DNA from: Myxococcales bacterium
GTDB lineage: Bacteria; Myxococcota_C; UBA6777
Length of the DNA stretch: 64,000 nt
Reading direction: 5' to 3'
Assembly: GCA_020632975.1 (NCBI GenBank)
Contig: JACKEL010000009.1
Span: 197,805-261,804 of the forward strand
Made by a program: the position numbers and the translations under genes. Shown here one piece after another: positions 62,834-64,000 of this stretch. Position 1 is the stretch's first letter. Every line of letters starts with the position of its first letter. The notes under the pieces were generated by a model. That model was not told the DNA's origin. It worked only from the letters and a program-made list of their open reading frames with translations, and did no database searches.

Positions 62834-63134
62834 CCAAAAACCTCCCAAAAGGAACCTTGTGCTTCCTATCCTTGTCTTTTCGTAGCCATGTTGCGTTGTT
62901 GTATGCTTTCACTCCCCCAAGGTCAACAAGCCCCACACCTCTTTTCAAGAACATCTTTTAAACAACAGAGACAACAACGCACCGCTTGACAACGACTTCT
63001 TTTTCTTTCTACATTGAGCCTCTAAACGTAACGCAACAAACAACTATTACGACCATCATAACAACGGGGCACCACATCTCAAGCAAGAGCGCCCCAAACC
63101 AAAAAGAAACCCTTACGAGAAACGAGCCCGACCC
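62834..63134. other. Divergent intergenic region, 301 nt
   Basis: No gene is seen. It separates the giant lipoprotein gene (minus) from the thioredoxin lipoprotein gene (plus) and holds the promoter entered at 62986-63015. Confidence 0.5.
62986..63015 (+). promoter_or_regulatory. Sigma-70-like promoter of the thioredoxin lipoprotein gene
   Basis: A consensus -35 box TTGACA (62986-62991) and TACATT (63010-63015) are 18 nt apart. The -10 box matches at four of six positions. Transcription would begin near 63022, about 110 nt before the ATG. Confidence 0.5.
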
Positions 63135-63893
63135 ATGAAACGTATCCTTTCCGTCCTCTCCGTGGCCCTTCTTTGGGGTGCAGTCGCTTGTAACCCCACA
63201 AACAACAACTTGCCTTGCAGCCAAGATTACAACTGTATCTCTGGCGAAAAATGCTACCAAGGCTTTTGTACGCCCGCGGACAAAGTGCCCGTAGGTAGTA
63301 CAGAAACGACCACCACACCTGATGGTGGTAGTACCCCAGATGGAAGCGCCCAGCCCGAGAGCAGCCAACCCGAAAGCACCCAGCCCGAGACCTCGAAGCC
63401 CGCGGAATACCCCACAGGCCCCTATGGTGCGGATGTTGGCGAAGTCAGCATCAACATCGACCTCTCCACTTGTGCAGATCCCAGCAAACGCGTTGGCATG
63501 AAGGAATACTTCAACAAAAACAACATCAAAGTCCTTTACTTGAGCGTCCACACAGGTTGGTGTCCAAGCTGCCGTTCGCAAGCACAAACCCTCGAACCCC
63601 TCTTCCAAAAATACAAAGATCGCGGCCTCATGGTCTGGAACATCATGACCGAAGATGGAAACGCTGGTGGTGGCAAGATCACCCCTGAGTACTGCACCGC
63701 ACACGGCGCACAGTACAAATACACGTTCCCCCTTCTCATCGACGAAGGCAGCGCGTTTATGAACAAGTTCTTCGACCGCAACGCTGTTCCCCTCAGTATG
63801 CTTGTCCGCACTTCGGACATGAAGATCATCTACAAACTCTCTGGCTCGATCCCCGACCGCATCGAAGGTCTTATCGCTGCTGAACTTCAATAA
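63135..63893 (+). CDS. Thioredoxin-fold lipoprotein
   Basis: A 252-residue lipoprotein: leader MKRILSVLSVALLWGAVAC (lipidated Cys19), a small Cys-rich stretch (PCSQDYNCISGEKCYQGFC), a Pro/Glu/Ser linker (SAQPESSQPESTQPETS), then a thioredoxin-like domain with the redox pair Cys143-x-x-Cys146 (GWCPSC). The cis-Pro is probably in AVPLSMLV. The segment TEDGNAGGGKITPEYCTAHG is an insertion with another Cys. It should reduce or oxidise envelope thiols. It differs from the TlpA-type lipoprotein at 12.3 kb, which has CMPC and no Cys-rich module. Confidence 0.87.
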   Translation: MKRILSVLSVALLWGAVACNPTNNNLPCSQDYNCISGEKCYQGFCTPADKVPVGSTETTTTPDGGSTPDGSAQPESSQPESTQPETSKPAEYPTGPYGADVGEVSINIDLSTCADPSKRVGMKEYFNKNNIKVLYLSVHTGWCPSCRSQAQTLEPLFQKYKDRGLMVWNIMTEDGNAGGGKITPEYCTAHGAQYKYTFPLLIDEGSAFMNKFFDRNAVPLSMLVRTSDMKIIYKLSGSIPDRIEGLIAAELQ

Positions 63894-63937
63894 TCCCCAT
63901 CGCGCCCCGCTCCCCGCCCTGTATAAAAGGAACTCCC

Positions 63938-64000
63938 ATGCAAATCTCTGTCTATCCCGCCCGAAAGCCCACGTGCAATCGCAGTCTCCTTTCTCGTGTC
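63938..64000 (+). CDS. 5' end of an unidentified gene
   Basis: AAAAGGAA stands 5-6 nt before an ATG at 63938, and the frame runs open to the window end (21 codons, MQISVYPARKPTCNRSLLSR). It follows the thioredoxin lipoprotein after 44 nt on the same strand, so it may share its transcript. Too short to assign. Confidence 0.5.
   Translation, partial: MQISVYPARKPTCNRSLLSRV

Overview
The window looks like a chromosome segment of a Gram-negative, Myxococcota-like (deltaproteobacterial) organism. The signs are many lipoproteins with Pro/Glu-rich linkers, Cys-rich modules and one CNGKDDDC motif of the MYXO type, a membrane Ser/Thr kinase with an N-terminal catalytic domain, Kelch and HEAT repeat proteins, LolA, and bacillithiol genes. 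Base composition is near balanced. I see no prophage, insertion sequence, rRNA or CRISPR array. The taxonomic assignment is an inference.

Layout. 1-6.4 kb: bacillithiol genes (end of bshB1, bshA), a large secreted PIG-L-type deacetylase, and a one-helix small protein with a sodium:solute symporter. 6.4-15 kb: lipoproteins, an orphan DNA methyltransferase, a Kelch lipoprotein, a metallophosphoesterase, LolA with a thioredoxin-like lipoprotein, and a tyrosine phosphatase. 15-22.3 kb (minus strand): a secreted metzincin-like protease coupled to a Ser/Thr kinase, RtcB, and a HEAT protein. 22.4-31 kb: an extensin-like lipoprotein, a SAM methyltransferase, a HEAT lipoprotein, fdhD-mobA, a CxxCH lipoprotein and a ChaC-GNAT fusion.

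30.99-34.0 kb is the most interesting part: a structured RNA with a long closing stem and a tRNA-like core in circularly permuted order, as in bacterial Y RNAs of the YrlA type. It lies just upstream of a protein of Ro60-like size and layout (helical N-terminus, C-terminal VWA domain with DASAS) and a second, ARPP-1-like protein. RtcB (18 kb) and RtcA (50 kb), which neighbour Ro60/Y RNA genes in enterobacteria, are in the same window but in separate loci. I infer an RNA quality-control or repair system with dispersed parts.

34-42.6 kb: a HEAT protein, an array of GC-rich palindromic repeats, an EamA transporter, a GMC oxidoreductase, a two-HMA metal-binding protein, and an ECF sigma/anti-sigma pair. 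42.9-50.4 kb: two tandem ~1,220-residue secreted trypsin-like/TPR proteins, recently duplicated at their 5' ends. 50.5-64 kb: RtcA, a phosphoesterase, a FmdB-like zinc ribbon, a PEGA protein, a Cys-less HesB-like protein, a DUF885 protein, an atypical ATP-PEPCK-like protein, a giant Cys-rich/propeller lipoprotein, a thioredoxin lipoprotein, and the start of one more gene.
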